The notes beneath the pieces are model-generated. The model did not search any database and was not told the DNA's origin. It worked only from the letters and a program-made list of their open reading frames with translations. Both the position numbers and the translations under genes were made by a program. From the NCBI GenBank assembly GCA_001689495.1, contig LUJS01000047.1, positions 28,707 through 92,706 of the forward strand: a stretch of 64,000 nt of DNA, written 5' to 3'. Of this stretch, positions 7,893 through 16,276 are shown piece after piece (position 1 is the first letter of the stretch; the number at the start of each line of letters is the position of its first letter). Origin of the DNA: Bacteroidales bacterium M8 (lineage in GTDB: Bacteria; Bacteroidota; Bacteroidia; Bacteroidales; Muribaculaceae).

Positions 7893-8977
7893 AATTCTTT
7901 TATATTATATAATTCTACATATTTTTTAGCACATGTTTCGATAGAAAATTCGGCAAAATCTTGAGTAAGTTTATCTTTCATATGTGCTATCTGTTCCTCC
8001 GTTAATTCGATTGCGCGTTTAACCACATTACAAATACTGTCTATTTCGCAGCTATCACAAATAAGTCCATTAATTTCATCATGGACTAAATTTTTGTTCC
8101 CTCCTACAGGCGTTACTATCGGTATCAAACGCGATGAAAAAGCCTCCAATAGACTTATCGGCATTCCTTCATACTGAGAAACAAGCATGAAAAAATCAGA
8201 TTTTTTCATAAATTCAACAGGATTGCTGGTTTGACCATAGACAATTACATTTTTTGAACTTTCATTCTTAACTTGTCTACAATAGTCAGATTCTGTTATT
8301 CGTCCTAATACCAATAGTGCAACATCATAACCGTTTTTAGCTAAACGGTTAAAAGCTTTTGCTGCGTTTAGTTGATTTTTCACTTCATTAACTGATGCGA
8401 CATAAGTAAAAACTTTCGTTTGGGGTGTTATTCTGAATTTATTAAATTCAACAACATCTGATTCCGTAAAATAATCGGTAGTTACGCCATTATATATTAC
8501 TTCTGATTTTAATTTGTAAAGTTCTTTGAATGAAATTTTGGACTCATCCGAAATTGTGATGGGAAGCATCAATTTATTTTTAAATAAATATTTCCGGGCA
8601 AACCGATGTAATCCCTGAGCTTCTTTGTATGCATCATTGTGAATGGTGGCAATATATCTGCATTCCTTATGCACCATACAAGAAATTATTGAATATATGA
8701 TTGATTGCACATGAAAATGAGCTACATCAAATTTGCCATTTTTAATGAATTTGCATATTCTGAATGGTAATAACAAGTCAACTCCTTTATGTTTTGGTAA
8801 TAGAACTTGCTTTACTTGCTTATCAAGTCTTTTATAAAGGAATTGAGAATCATCCTTTGGGTAAAAAGTCATGATGGTTATTTCATGGCCCATCTTTGCA
8901 AGCGCATTACATAGAGAAACGACGAATACTTCTGCTCCTCCTGTTGCTAAATTGGGAATGACTTGAAGAATTTTCAT
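7889..8977 (-). CDS. Glycosyltransferase family 4
   Basis: A 362-residue retaining GT-B enzyme. It opens with ILQVIPNLATGGAEVFVVSL, the acceptor-side glycine loop of GT4. It also has HFHVQS, TIHND and IYNGVTTDYF in the linker, and the EX7E pair Glu270/Glu278 (EGMPISLLEA) with TPVGGNKNLV after it. A cytoplasmic enzyme working on the lipid-linked capsule unit is expected. Upstream lies about 290 nt with the remains of another glycosyltransferase, so a gene has been lost between this one and the polymerase. Confidence 0.9.
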   Translation of the reverse strand: MKILQVIPNLATGGAEVFVVSLCNALAKMGHEITIMTFYPKDDSQFLYKRLDKQVKQVLLPKHKGVDLLLPFRICKFIKNGKFDVAHFHVQSIIYSIISCMVHKECRYIATIHNDAYKEAQGLHRFARKYLFKNKLMLPITISDESKISFKELYKLKSEVIYNGVTTDYFTESDVVEFNKFRITPQTKVFTYVASVNEVKNQLNAAKAFNRLAKNGYDVALLVLGRITESDYCRQVKNESSKNVIVYGQTSNPVEFMKKSDFFMLVSQYEGMPISLLEAFSSRLIPIVTPVGGNKNLVHDEINGLICDSCEIDSICNVVKRAIELTEEQIAHMKDKLTQDFAEFSIETCAKKYVELYNIKEL

Positions 8978-9031
8978 TAAATCAATTTGTTTTTAAGTAA
9001 TATTGCAACTGCTCTATTTATTTCTAAAACT

Positions 9032-9238
9032 TTATTCCATTGCTACACTCCTGACAAAAACTTCATCCGGACAATATGTGTGCTTGAAATCATTTAAGAT
9101 TCGTTTGTGTTGAGAAAATAAATCATGAATAAAATCGCATGACAGACTTACCCATTAATCTCCATAGAACAATTCTTTGTATGAATATTGCCTCGTCGAA
9201 TTATTCAGATAAAATCGACAGTCATCGAGAAGTAAACT
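9032..9238 (-). pseudogene. Remnant of a GT14 core-2/I-branching-type glycosyltransferase
   Basis: On the minus strand one frame reads YKELFYGD, stop, WVSLSCDFIHDLFSQ, then NDFKHTYCPDEVFVRSVAME and stop. This matches the conserved C-terminal block of bacterial beta-1,6-N-acetylglucosaminyltransferases (family GT14: G-x-x-W-F-S-L-T ... FKYT-x-C-x-DE-F). The N-terminal three quarters are absent and an in-frame stop replaces the residue before the Trp. The remainder of the 8978-9270 gap shows no other gene. The piece lies in operon orientation between the polymerase and a GT4, so it is probably a decayed operon member. Confidence 0.6.
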
Positions 9239-9270
9239 TCATAGGATCGGCACTTTATCAATCATAGTAT

Positions 9271-10539
9271 TTATACTGCATCCCAATAATCCATGATTAT
9301 ATTGGGTAAAGGCTCTACGAAAAATATTCGTGGAACGCTTGAATTTACTGCACCATTATATAAATATCGCTGAAATATTTCCCAAGAACACGCAGCTAAG
9401 ACAAATAGTAAATATTTGTTATTACGTGGATAAACCATTTTTATCCAAAAATACATCGACAGTATTCGAGTTACGAAGTACGAGCGTTGTCCTAATACCG
9501 GTACAATCTGAATAAAATTAACAACAGCGGCATAGAAAACAAAAAACAAAAAAAACTTGTATAAATTTCGGTTATCTTCAATTTCTTCAATGTATCTTTT
9601 AAGCACGAACAATAATCCGATGTAGGCAATTTTTTTGAGAAATGCGAATCCTTGTCCAATCCAAAAGAATCCACTTGCTCCAGTATTATTTCTTAGATGG
9701 CTGACTGATTCTTCATTAAAATGCCATGATATCCATAATTTAAAATTATCTGGAATAGGTAATGACCAAATATCGACTTTTGAAATCAAGTCATAAGAAA
9801 CGAATGAAAATGGAATTGAGCAAAGATAAAACCACCAGATTTTTCTGTCAATTGAAGTTATAACGATTTGACCGATAGTGAAAATTATCGCATAAGCCCA
9901 TAACCCGGAGTGAAATAATGGAGCAAATACAATCCACAATATGTTCCATTGACGATTTCTATCAGCAAGAAAATAATTAAATGTCCCCATAACAGCCATC
10001 CACATAGCCGTACAATATCTTGGATTTTGGACAGTGATAATGTCTCGGGGTAGTACAAACAACAATAGAATTATCAGACAATAAACGCTGTTGTCGAAAT
10101 TAGGATCAGAAGTTATTCGCTTTAGGCAATTAAGAAAAAAAATTAGATATATAACTGCTGACAATGCGAAATAAGTATGAGGGTTATTTGTGTACTGTTT
10201 GACAAACCACATCATTGAGATGCCATACAACTCTTTTTCTGAGCGACCGGTAAATCCAAAATACTCATTGAATTGCCACTTGAGCTGATCCCAAGTCATA
10301 TTGAAATCTCTGAAACGTGACATGATGCCCTGTAGATCATCATAATGAGCTCCGAGACTGAAATTGGTGTCCATATGCCAACATAAAGCAACCCCAAATA
10401 AAAAATATATGACATATGACGACCTGCTTGCTGCATCTTTAAGCGAGTAGATAAAAGCCGCAAAAGGCCAAATAATAAAGAGAATTAGTTTTTCTACTAA
10501 CTCATCTTTTTGCTTTATATCGCCACTTATATTAAGCAT
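9271..10539 (-). CDS. wzy: EpsG-like O-antigen/capsule polymerase (Wzy)
   Basis: A 422-residue polytopic membrane protein with about ten to twelve hydrophobic segments, a cytoplasmic-looking charged N-terminus and a large loop after the second segment (HYDDLQGIMSRFRDF to NEYFGFTGRSEKELYG). This arrangement, with NPRYCTAMWMAVMG and FHSGLWAYAI further on, is that of EpsG-type Wzy proteins, which polymerise lipid-linked repeat units on the periplasmic face. It is the only polymerase candidate in the operon, which also holds Wzx, Wzc and Wza. Primary sequence of Wzy is poorly conserved, so the call rests on topology and context. Confidence 0.75.
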   Translation of the reverse strand: MLNISGDIKQKDELVEKLILFIIWPFAAFIYSLKDAASRSSYVIYFLFGVALCWHMDTNFSLGAHYDDLQGIMSRFRDFNMTWDQLKWQFNEYFGFTGRSEKELYGISMMWFVKQYTNNPHTYFALSAVIYLIFFLNCLKRITSDPNFDNSVYCLIILLLFVLPRDIITVQNPRYCTAMWMAVMGTFNYFLADRNRQWNILWIVFAPLFHSGLWAYAIIFTIGQIVITSIDRKIWWFYLCSIPFSFVSYDLISKVDIWSLPIPDNFKLWISWHFNEESVSHLRNNTGASGFFWIGQGFAFLKKIAYIGLLFVLKRYIEEIEDNRNLYKFFLFFVFYAAVVNFIQIVPVLGQRSYFVTRILSMYFWIKMVYPRNNKYLLFVLAACSWEIFQRYLYNGAVNSSVPRIFFVEPLPNIIMDYWDAV

Positions 10540-11720
10540 TAATGTTTAAGCGTGTTGAAAATCTTAAGCCATTCCTTGGCTATTACATCAGGATTAAAAC
10601 GATTGATTGATTCAATGGCATTATGTCCCATAGATATCCTTCTTTGTTTGTCATCAATCAAAAGCTGTATTTTTTTAGCCATAGCATCAACATCGAATCT
10701 TGGCGTTATAAAACCATTGTTTCCGTCACTAATAAAGTCATGAACAGATTCAAAACTATCATACACCAACGGGATACATCCTTGGCTCATTGCCTCAGGA
10801 ATGACCATCGGCCATCCTTCATTAATACTGGTCACGCAACTGATTGAAGCCTTGCGAAAATATGGTTTTACATCAACTTGATTACCGACAAATTCCAAAC
10901 GCTTAATATTGTATTTTGAGGCATATTGCTGTAGCCTGTTCAAGTCGGGACCATCACCTACAACCATCGCACGCCAATCATTGTTGGTAAGAGAAATTTT
11001 ATTCCAGGCCTTCAGAAAGTCAAACATATTTTTCGAAAGATTATATACCCGACCGACAATAATGATTAGCTTCTCTTTATGAGAGAAATCAATAGTTTCC
11101 GAAGGAACAAATGTGTTAGGATTGTTCACAGCTATCAGATTAGAACTGTCACATTCTCCATAGATTGATGAAAATCGAGGAATGAATCGCTCTGAAAGAA
11201 AGCAGAGACGATTTGCATATTGTAATACGGACTTAAAACATCTACGATTACCATCAGTATAATACCTTTGTGCTATAGAGGGTAAAATCAAACAAGCCCA
11301 CTTAAATAATTTCCCTTGAAGGGAGGTAGGATAATAGTTTTTCATTAAAAAATGTTCCTTCCCATAGTGGGCGAACGGTTGGTTATGAAAAACACTTATT
11401 ATGAGAGGTGCATTAGGGAGACTTTTGATAATCGAGCAAATATCAATGAGTTGTACTTGGTCTATAACAATCGATATTTCATGCTGATTGAATAACTTTG
11501 TTAAAAAATCAATTTTCACAGAATCATCAAGACTCCGTTTAAGGAACAGTTGTTCACAAGAGAAGTATTGTTGGTCTGATGAAAAGTCGGCATCTGAGTA
11601 GCATAGATATTTAGTCTCATGTCCCAGGGCCTTGAATTGTAAAGCGAGTATACTTGAAACTCGTTCAACACCACCTTGATGGGCTATTATCGGTCTATCG
11701 AAAAGGAATAATATATTCAT
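10539..11720 (-). CDS. Glycosyltransferase family 4
   Basis: A 393-residue GT-B enzyme with LFDRPIIAHQGGVERVSSIL at the N-terminus, IIIVGRVYNLSKNMFDFLKA in the donor domain and the EX7E pair Glu301/Glu309 (EGWPMVIPEAM). The stop overlaps the polymerase start by one nt (TAATG) and the start overlaps the pyruvyl transferase by 4 nt. This is the WaaG/PimA-like branch of GT4; sugar unknown. Confidence 0.9.
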   Translation of the reverse strand: MNILFLFDRPIIAHQGGVERVSSILALQFKALGHETKYLCYSDADFSSDQQYFSCEQLFLKRSLDDSVKIDFLTKLFNQHEISIVIDQVQLIDICSIIKSLPNAPLIISVFHNQPFAHYGKEHFLMKNYYPTSLQGKLFKWACLILPSIAQRYYTDGNRRCFKSVLQYANRLCFLSERFIPRFSSIYGECDSSNLIAVNNPNTFVPSETIDFSHKEKLIIIVGRVYNLSKNMFDFLKAWNKISLTNNDWRAMVVGDGPDLNRLQQYASKYNIKRLEFVGNQVDVKPYFRKASISCVTSINEGWPMVIPEAMSQGCIPLVYDSFESVHDFISDGNNGFITPRFDVDAMAKKIQLLIDDKQRRISMGHNAIESINRFNPDVIAKEWLKIFNTLKH

Positions 11721-12778
11721 GAAAGCGCCTTAGCTAAATAATTAACTGAATCCCGACGCATAATATTTAGTTTCTGATATACGTCCGCGTAATCGATTTC
11801 ATATTCCCATAGTTTTTTTTCGCGAGCCTCTTCAAATGATTCGCAAAAACGGTCAGAAAGGCCTAATGCATCAAGTAAATCAGTCATTCGAGTTTTCCTT
11901 CCTTGATTACCCCCACGATTGATGATCATAAACTGTCGGCGAAACAAAAGCGCGAACACTAATCCATGAAAAGAAGGAGTAACGACAAATTTAGCTTGTG
12001 CTATTGCCCTCATCCAATTTACAACTGAAGGTCTTGACCAAGGAATCGAATTAGTTAAATAAGTGGTTCTGTTCGCATTGACAAGTTCTAACCCCATTTC
12101 GCCGGCCAAGTTTCGACAAAAATTATCAAGCTCGGGATAATTAGTCAAAGGATAATATGTAAGTATATCTTTGTCAGAGATATTACCTATTAAATTAGAA
12201 TAATCATTTAATAATAACGTAGGATCTAAAACGCGAGAAGCTTGCAAATTAAACACAGTTTTAAGCAATTCTATTCCAGATTGTTCTCTGCAGCTAATGG
12301 ATGAAAATCGTGTTAATAATTCTTTTGTTTTATTTGTCGATTCAATCGAGTCATTCCATTTGTCTATTCCAAAACTTGAAGCATATGAAATTCGTCGGAC
12401 TAATTCAGGCCCAAAGTTCAAAAAATAGATATACCGCTTTTCTGCCGTAATATCTTTATTCCACACTTGATCACTCCCCACCACGTAGGCATCAGCTTCA
12501 GGAGGATTATCCAAAAGATCTTCAACGGAACGATAGTGACGTGTTTTTGATGGGAAATTAGTGCTCCAAAATTTGTTGAAATTTCGATAAGCAGGCGTCA
12601 TTTTTGAAATGAGTCCTGCTAAACGATTTTTTAATGTAGGATGAGGATGCTCATTTTCTCGAATATCTATAATAGTGACATCGTGTCCCATCTCCATCAA
12701 CACTTTCATTGTCGCATAAGCTTGAAGCTCTGCTCCATAATTACCTACATGCCAAATGGTAAGTAATGCTATTTTCAT
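11717..12778 (-). CDS. Polysaccharide pyruvyl transferase family protein
   Basis: A 353-residue protein with the family hallmarks: TIWHVGNYGAELQAYA at the N-terminus, YVVGSDQVWNKDIT near residue 100, ISYASSFG, and the C-terminal FVVTPSFHGLVFALLF. Family members (CsaB/WcaK/EpsO relatives) add a ketal pyruvate from phosphoenolpyruvate to sugars. In Bacteroidetes this branch is regularly found, as here, next to a coenzyme F420 hydrogenase beta-subunit-like protein. It overlaps its neighbours by 1 and 4 nt. The acidic pyruvate would make the capsule negatively charged (inference). Confidence 0.85.
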   Translation of the reverse strand: MKIALLTIWHVGNYGAELQAYATMKVLMEMGHDVTIIDIRENEHPHPTLKNRLAGLISKMTPAYRNFNKFWSTNFPSKTRHYRSVEDLLDNPPEADAYVVGSDQVWNKDITAEKRYIYFLNFGPELVRRISYASSFGIDKWNDSIESTNKTKELLTRFSSISCREQSGIELLKTVFNLQASRVLDPTLLLNDYSNLIGNISDKDILTYYPLTNYPELDNFCRNLAGEMGLELVNANRTTYLTNSIPWSRPSVVNWMRAIAQAKFVVTPSFHGLVFALLFRRQFMIINRGGNQGRKTRMTDLLDALGLSDRFCESFEEAREKKLWEYEIDYADVYQKLNIMRRDSVNYLAKALS

Positions 12779-13977
12779 CAGTTCGATTTGATATTGCGAT
12801 TATAGTATTTTTCACGCTGCAGATTATTCAACCGCATATACAATCTCCAGCCTAACGACAACAATCCGGTATATGAGCTAATCTTTAGCGCCAACGAATT
12901 GAGTTTCAAGCGTAAGCATAATAACGCAAAATTTCGAGATAACGAATGTCTTAAATATGGATATTTTGACCAATATAAATTGGAATTCCCTTTTGCTATT
13001 TCATCAATTTCAACTTCATGAAGCTCAAGTTCGGAATTATTCAGAATATCAATTGCTTTTTGATTATGAGCTATTACACAAGACAAACCTCCTGGATGCT
13101 CATTGGGAAAAAGATTTGTTCCCCAAAAATCTCCGATTGTCAAATCGCTATTACGTACCACTCCATTGAATTGGCATGAAAGACACGAACTTTGTTTTAG
13201 TAGATGTGTCGAAAATGTTCGCAAAACCATATTGTTAAAACCTAATGTAGATATTGTGCCATCAGCGTTTTTCATTCTCAAATTGTAAAGAAATCCATGG
13301 CTTTTCCAACCATCATTTTTGTCACGAAAAGACATAATCCCTGAGTACATTCCACTTGATTGTAATTCAAGCATAGGTAAAATAGTGCTGAATCCGCCAC
13401 AAATTGTATCAATTGTTATAAGTCGTTCCGTACTTGTTCGGCCAAGATAGTTGTATAAAGCAGCAATTTGACAGCTCATTCCTGAATATAGTACCGTCTT
13501 CCCAGACATAATATCGCGACGCACAGACTTAAAGATATGATTGCCTAAAATAGATAACTGATATTTTACGCCCTGCAATTTCGCCAAATCTTTAATATGA
13601 TCTATACGAATATGTTCAACTTTAAATCCATTAATTGATGCCCCATATACAATTCCTCCATCTTTCAATATGTATGTTGCCACAGCAGCAAAAATTCCAC
13701 CTGAAGCACTATTATGCCTCTGAAATAAATTTTCGTTCCATGCAGCATACGCAATTGATCGGCTATTTCGAATATTGACAGGATTAACTATTGGACATAT
13801 TTTAGTACATAATCCACATTCAGTGCAATTTTTAGAGTTTTTAATGATTTTAAAATACCCATTTTTATCAAATATAGAACTTAAAGCTTCATGAGTGCAA
13901 GCGTTGATACACCCCATGCAACTGGTGCAATCTATACGTGAAGCTAATTTAATCTGTGCTGGTACAATTGAAGGCAT
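12778..13977 (-). CDS. Coenzyme F420 hydrogenase/dehydrogenase beta-subunit-like iron-sulfur protein
   Basis: The ATG at 13977 is preferred to a TTG two codons earlier, giving 399 residues. The N-terminal ferredoxin domain holds two 4Fe-4S motifs: Cys17-20-23-27 and Cys51-54-57-61. The rest is the FrhB/FdhB-type C-terminal domain with SASGGIFAAVA, YSGMSCQIAAL, CGGFSTILP and the cysteines of SSCLSCQFN before IGDFWG. Although named for F420, these proteins sit in many polysaccharide loci of bacteria lacking F420 and may be flavin-dependent sugar oxidoreductases. It is paired with the pyruvyl transferase, a pairing repeated at 54131-56175. Confidence 0.85.
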   Translation of the reverse strand: MPSIVPAQIKLASRIDCTSCMGCINACTHEALSSIFDKNGYFKIIKNSKNCTECGLCTKICPIVNPVNIRNSRSIAYAAWNENLFQRHNSASGGIFAAVATYILKDGGIVYGASINGFKVEHIRIDHIKDLAKLQGVKYQLSILGNHIFKSVRRDIMSGKTVLYSGMSCQIAALYNYLGRTSTERLITIDTICGGFSTILPMLELQSSGMYSGIMSFRDKNDGWKSHGFLYNLRMKNADGTISTLGFNNMVLRTFSTHLLKQSSCLSCQFNGVVRNSDLTIGDFWGTNLFPNEHPGGLSCVIAHNQKAIDILNNSELELHEVEIDEIAKGNSNLYWSKYPYLRHSLSRNFALLCLRLKLNSLALKISSYTGLLSLGWRLYMRLNNLQREKYYNRNIKSN

Positions 13978-14002
13978 AATCAATTACAATGGCCCTATGT
14001 TA

Positions 14003-14725
14003 TTATTCATATTTTGAAATTGTATCTTGACCAATAATTCTCTTGACATTTCTGCTTATAATATGTAGCGGTGAACCACCATATACACAATATGGTTCAA
14101 ACTCAATTCCCCTACATACAATTGAACGTGCCCCAAATGTACAATATGGAACGGTTTTCACACCAGGCATTACAAAACATTGTGACGCAATCCAGTTATT
14201 ATTTGCTAAAAATATAGGGCCATATGCTTTCTTAAACTTTTCCTTTATCATATCATACATTGGATGAAAATTAGTATCCATGACCATACAGTCAAAACCA
14301 ACACGACAATGTTTACCAAAATCAATTTTGATAAAAGAAATCAATCTTAATGTGGTTGAATTAATAAAATCATCTCCAAATACAACTTCGCTCTGTGGTC
14401 CCGTTACAATAAAAGAATTGTTGCCTATACGACAAGTCCCTTTAAATACGATTATCCCTTCATGGGTCCAGTCAATACCCCGATTAGGATACATATGACC
14501 TCCCATAAATCCTAATCGTATCATCCCAGGATGAATGTTATTTTCACCCAATTCTAATCTAATTTTACCTTTTAGTTTATGGAAATGCGGTTTATAAATC
14601 CAAATTGGCAACCTTATTGCCTGTCTAAATGGCAAATAATACAAATTGAAAAAAATTGTTTGCAAAAATGAATGAATGCTTAGTAGAGGTTTTATTCCAG
14701 TATAAATATATTTAAAATAGTTCAT
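14003..14725 (-). CDS. Left-handed beta-helix acyltransferase
   Basis: A 240-residue protein with an N-terminal helical region rich in aromatic residues, then hexapeptide repeats from about residue 60 (RLELGENNIHPG, GTCRIGNNSFIVTG, GKHCRVGFDCMVMD) and a histidine-containing turn TNFHPMYD. The C-terminal FGARSIVCRG and YCVYGGSP are typical coil endings. It resembles capsule-locus O-acetyltransferases of the CatB/LacA hexapeptide superfamily but is longer at the N-terminus than WcaF. Donor presumably acetyl-CoA. It sits 2 nt upstream of the flippase stop region, inside the operon. Confidence 0.8.
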   Translation of the reverse strand: MNYFKYIYTGIKPLLSIHSFLQTIFFNLYYLPFRQAIRLPIWIYKPHFHKLKGKIRLELGENNIHPGMIRLGFMGGHMYPNRGIDWTHEGIIVFKGTCRIGNNSFIVTGPQSEVVFGDDFINSTTLRLISFIKIDFGKHCRVGFDCMVMDTNFHPMYDMIKEKFKKAYGPIFLANNNWIASQCFVMPGVKTVPYCTFGARSIVCRGIEFEPYCVYGGSPLHIISRNVKRIIGQDTISKYE

Positions 14726-14727
14726 TA

Positions 14728-16260
14728 TTATTTATTTAGTAATAATTTAAACTTCTTACTGATTAGTATTTTTTCATTATTATCAAGGCCTACTATATAT
14801 ATGCTTAAGATCGTTGTCAAAATTGAAGTAATCACAATAGTAATAAAACTAATCAAATTTTTAGGTAAATTGATATACAGTATAATTGGGATTATCAATG
14901 AAAACATCGTTACTACAGTCACATTCCCAATTACTTTATTTAGAAATATTCGGACACTTAAACGTGTCAGTCTTTTTGAAATAATCAATCTACTTATAAG
15001 ACATATAATTTCAAGAACTATAGCCACATAGAAAGTAATTGTAGCAAATCCTCCATAATGAAGGCATAAAAGGGATATTGGTAAATTTAATAACGAAATT
15101 AGACCTACGATGATTTGATAATTTCGAATTTTACCGGTAGCTAGCATCGCCGTTATATTTGTATTTGACAGGACCGTGATTAATGAACAAATAATTTGCA
15201 ATTGTGCAAATATACATGTAAATGGAGGAACTGTCGGGAGCCAAATGGAAAGTATGTATTCCATCTCGATAAAAATCGGAAGACATATTATCAACATTAA
15301 ATAATAAGAAAATCTGGCTCCTTGAATAATTAAAAAATGGAATCTATCCCATTCTTGAGCGGCATATGATTGTGTTATTTGTGGATTTAACGCTGTCATA
15401 AAATTTTGCGAAAATTTTGTTACAGCATTATTTACTTGTGAAGAAATACCCCTTGCTGCATTTATTGTTACCCCAAAATAAATATTAATAATGATATCAA
15501 CACCTTGATTCTTTAATATCCCAGAAGAAAGTCCTATAAAATTCCATCCTGCATATGAGACCATTTCTTTAAAAAGAGAACGCTCTAAACCTAATTTATA
15601 ATAATATGCCTCAAATTTTTCTTTGCAATAGATATAATATAATATAGTTATCGCTAATGATAGACTAAACATTAAAATAACATAAATAACCAACCTATCA
15701 TGTGATGTTATCAATAGACAATACACTAGCCCTAATTGTAAAATTACCTCTAAAATACTAATATATGCATATGCCGACATTTTTTCATGTGCGATAATCA
15801 ATGCATTATATGGTACGCTCAACAGTTTTACAACAAATGTAAATATTGATAATTGATAAACCCAGAAAGCGGCTTGTTGACGTTCAATTGGCAGATTTAA
15901 TTTATGATAAAAAAACCAAAGACCAATAGTTTCACACATTATCAATATTATAATTGATAAATATATTTGAATATTAATCGAATTTGATACTACCTTTTTG
16001 ACTTTGTCTATATCTCGTTTTCCAAGATGGAAATTAATAAAGCGTGCCCCTACAGATGATAATGAACTCGTTAATATTGAGAATGCAGATACTAGCCCTC
16101 CAACTACATTATATATTCCATAATCATCAATTCCAAGTGCTTGTAGAATAACTCTTGATGTGTATAACGACACAAGCATAATTAAGAACATTCTAACATA
16201 TAGCATAAGAGTGTTCTTAATTATGCGATTATTCTTATCTTGTGACGTTTTTGATAACAT
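14728..16260 (-). CDS. wzx: Wzx-type polysaccharide flippase
   Basis: The start is placed at the ATG at 16260, 16 nt after the stop of the Wzc gene. Longer frames (to 16293 or 16431) would run inside wzc and read a low-complexity shadow of its tyrosine-rich tail. The 510-residue product has the Bacteroidetes flippase opening (IIKNTLMLYVRMF, LYTSRVILQALG, YGIYNVVGG) and about 12 to 14 membrane segments of the MATE/MOP superfamily. It moves undecaprenyl-PP-linked repeats across the inner membrane for Wzy. A second flippase with the same N-terminal pattern lies at 52611-54134. Confidence 0.9.
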   Translation of the reverse strand: MLSKTSQDKNNRIIKNTLMLYVRMFLIMLVSLYTSRVILQALGIDDYGIYNVVGGLVSAFSILTSSLSSVGARFINFHLGKRDIDKVKKVVSNSINIQIYLSIIILIMCETIGLWFFYHKLNLPIERQQAAFWVYQLSIFTFVVKLLSVPYNALIIAHEKMSAYAYISILEVILQLGLVYCLLITSHDRLVIYVILMFSLSLAITILYYIYCKEKFEAYYYKLGLERSLFKEMVSYAGWNFIGLSSGILKNQGVDIIINIYFGVTINAARGISSQVNNAVTKFSQNFMTALNPQITQSYAAQEWDRFHFLIIQGARFSYYLMLIICLPIFIEMEYILSIWLPTVPPFTCIFAQLQIICSLITVLSNTNITAMLATGKIRNYQIIVGLISLLNLPISLLCLHYGGFATITFYVAIVLEIICLISRLIISKRLTRLSVRIFLNKVIGNVTVVTMFSLIIPIILYINLPKNLISFITIVITSILTTILSIYIVGLDNNEKILISKKFKLLLNK

Positions 16261-16276
16261 TAGATGATTAGAATAT

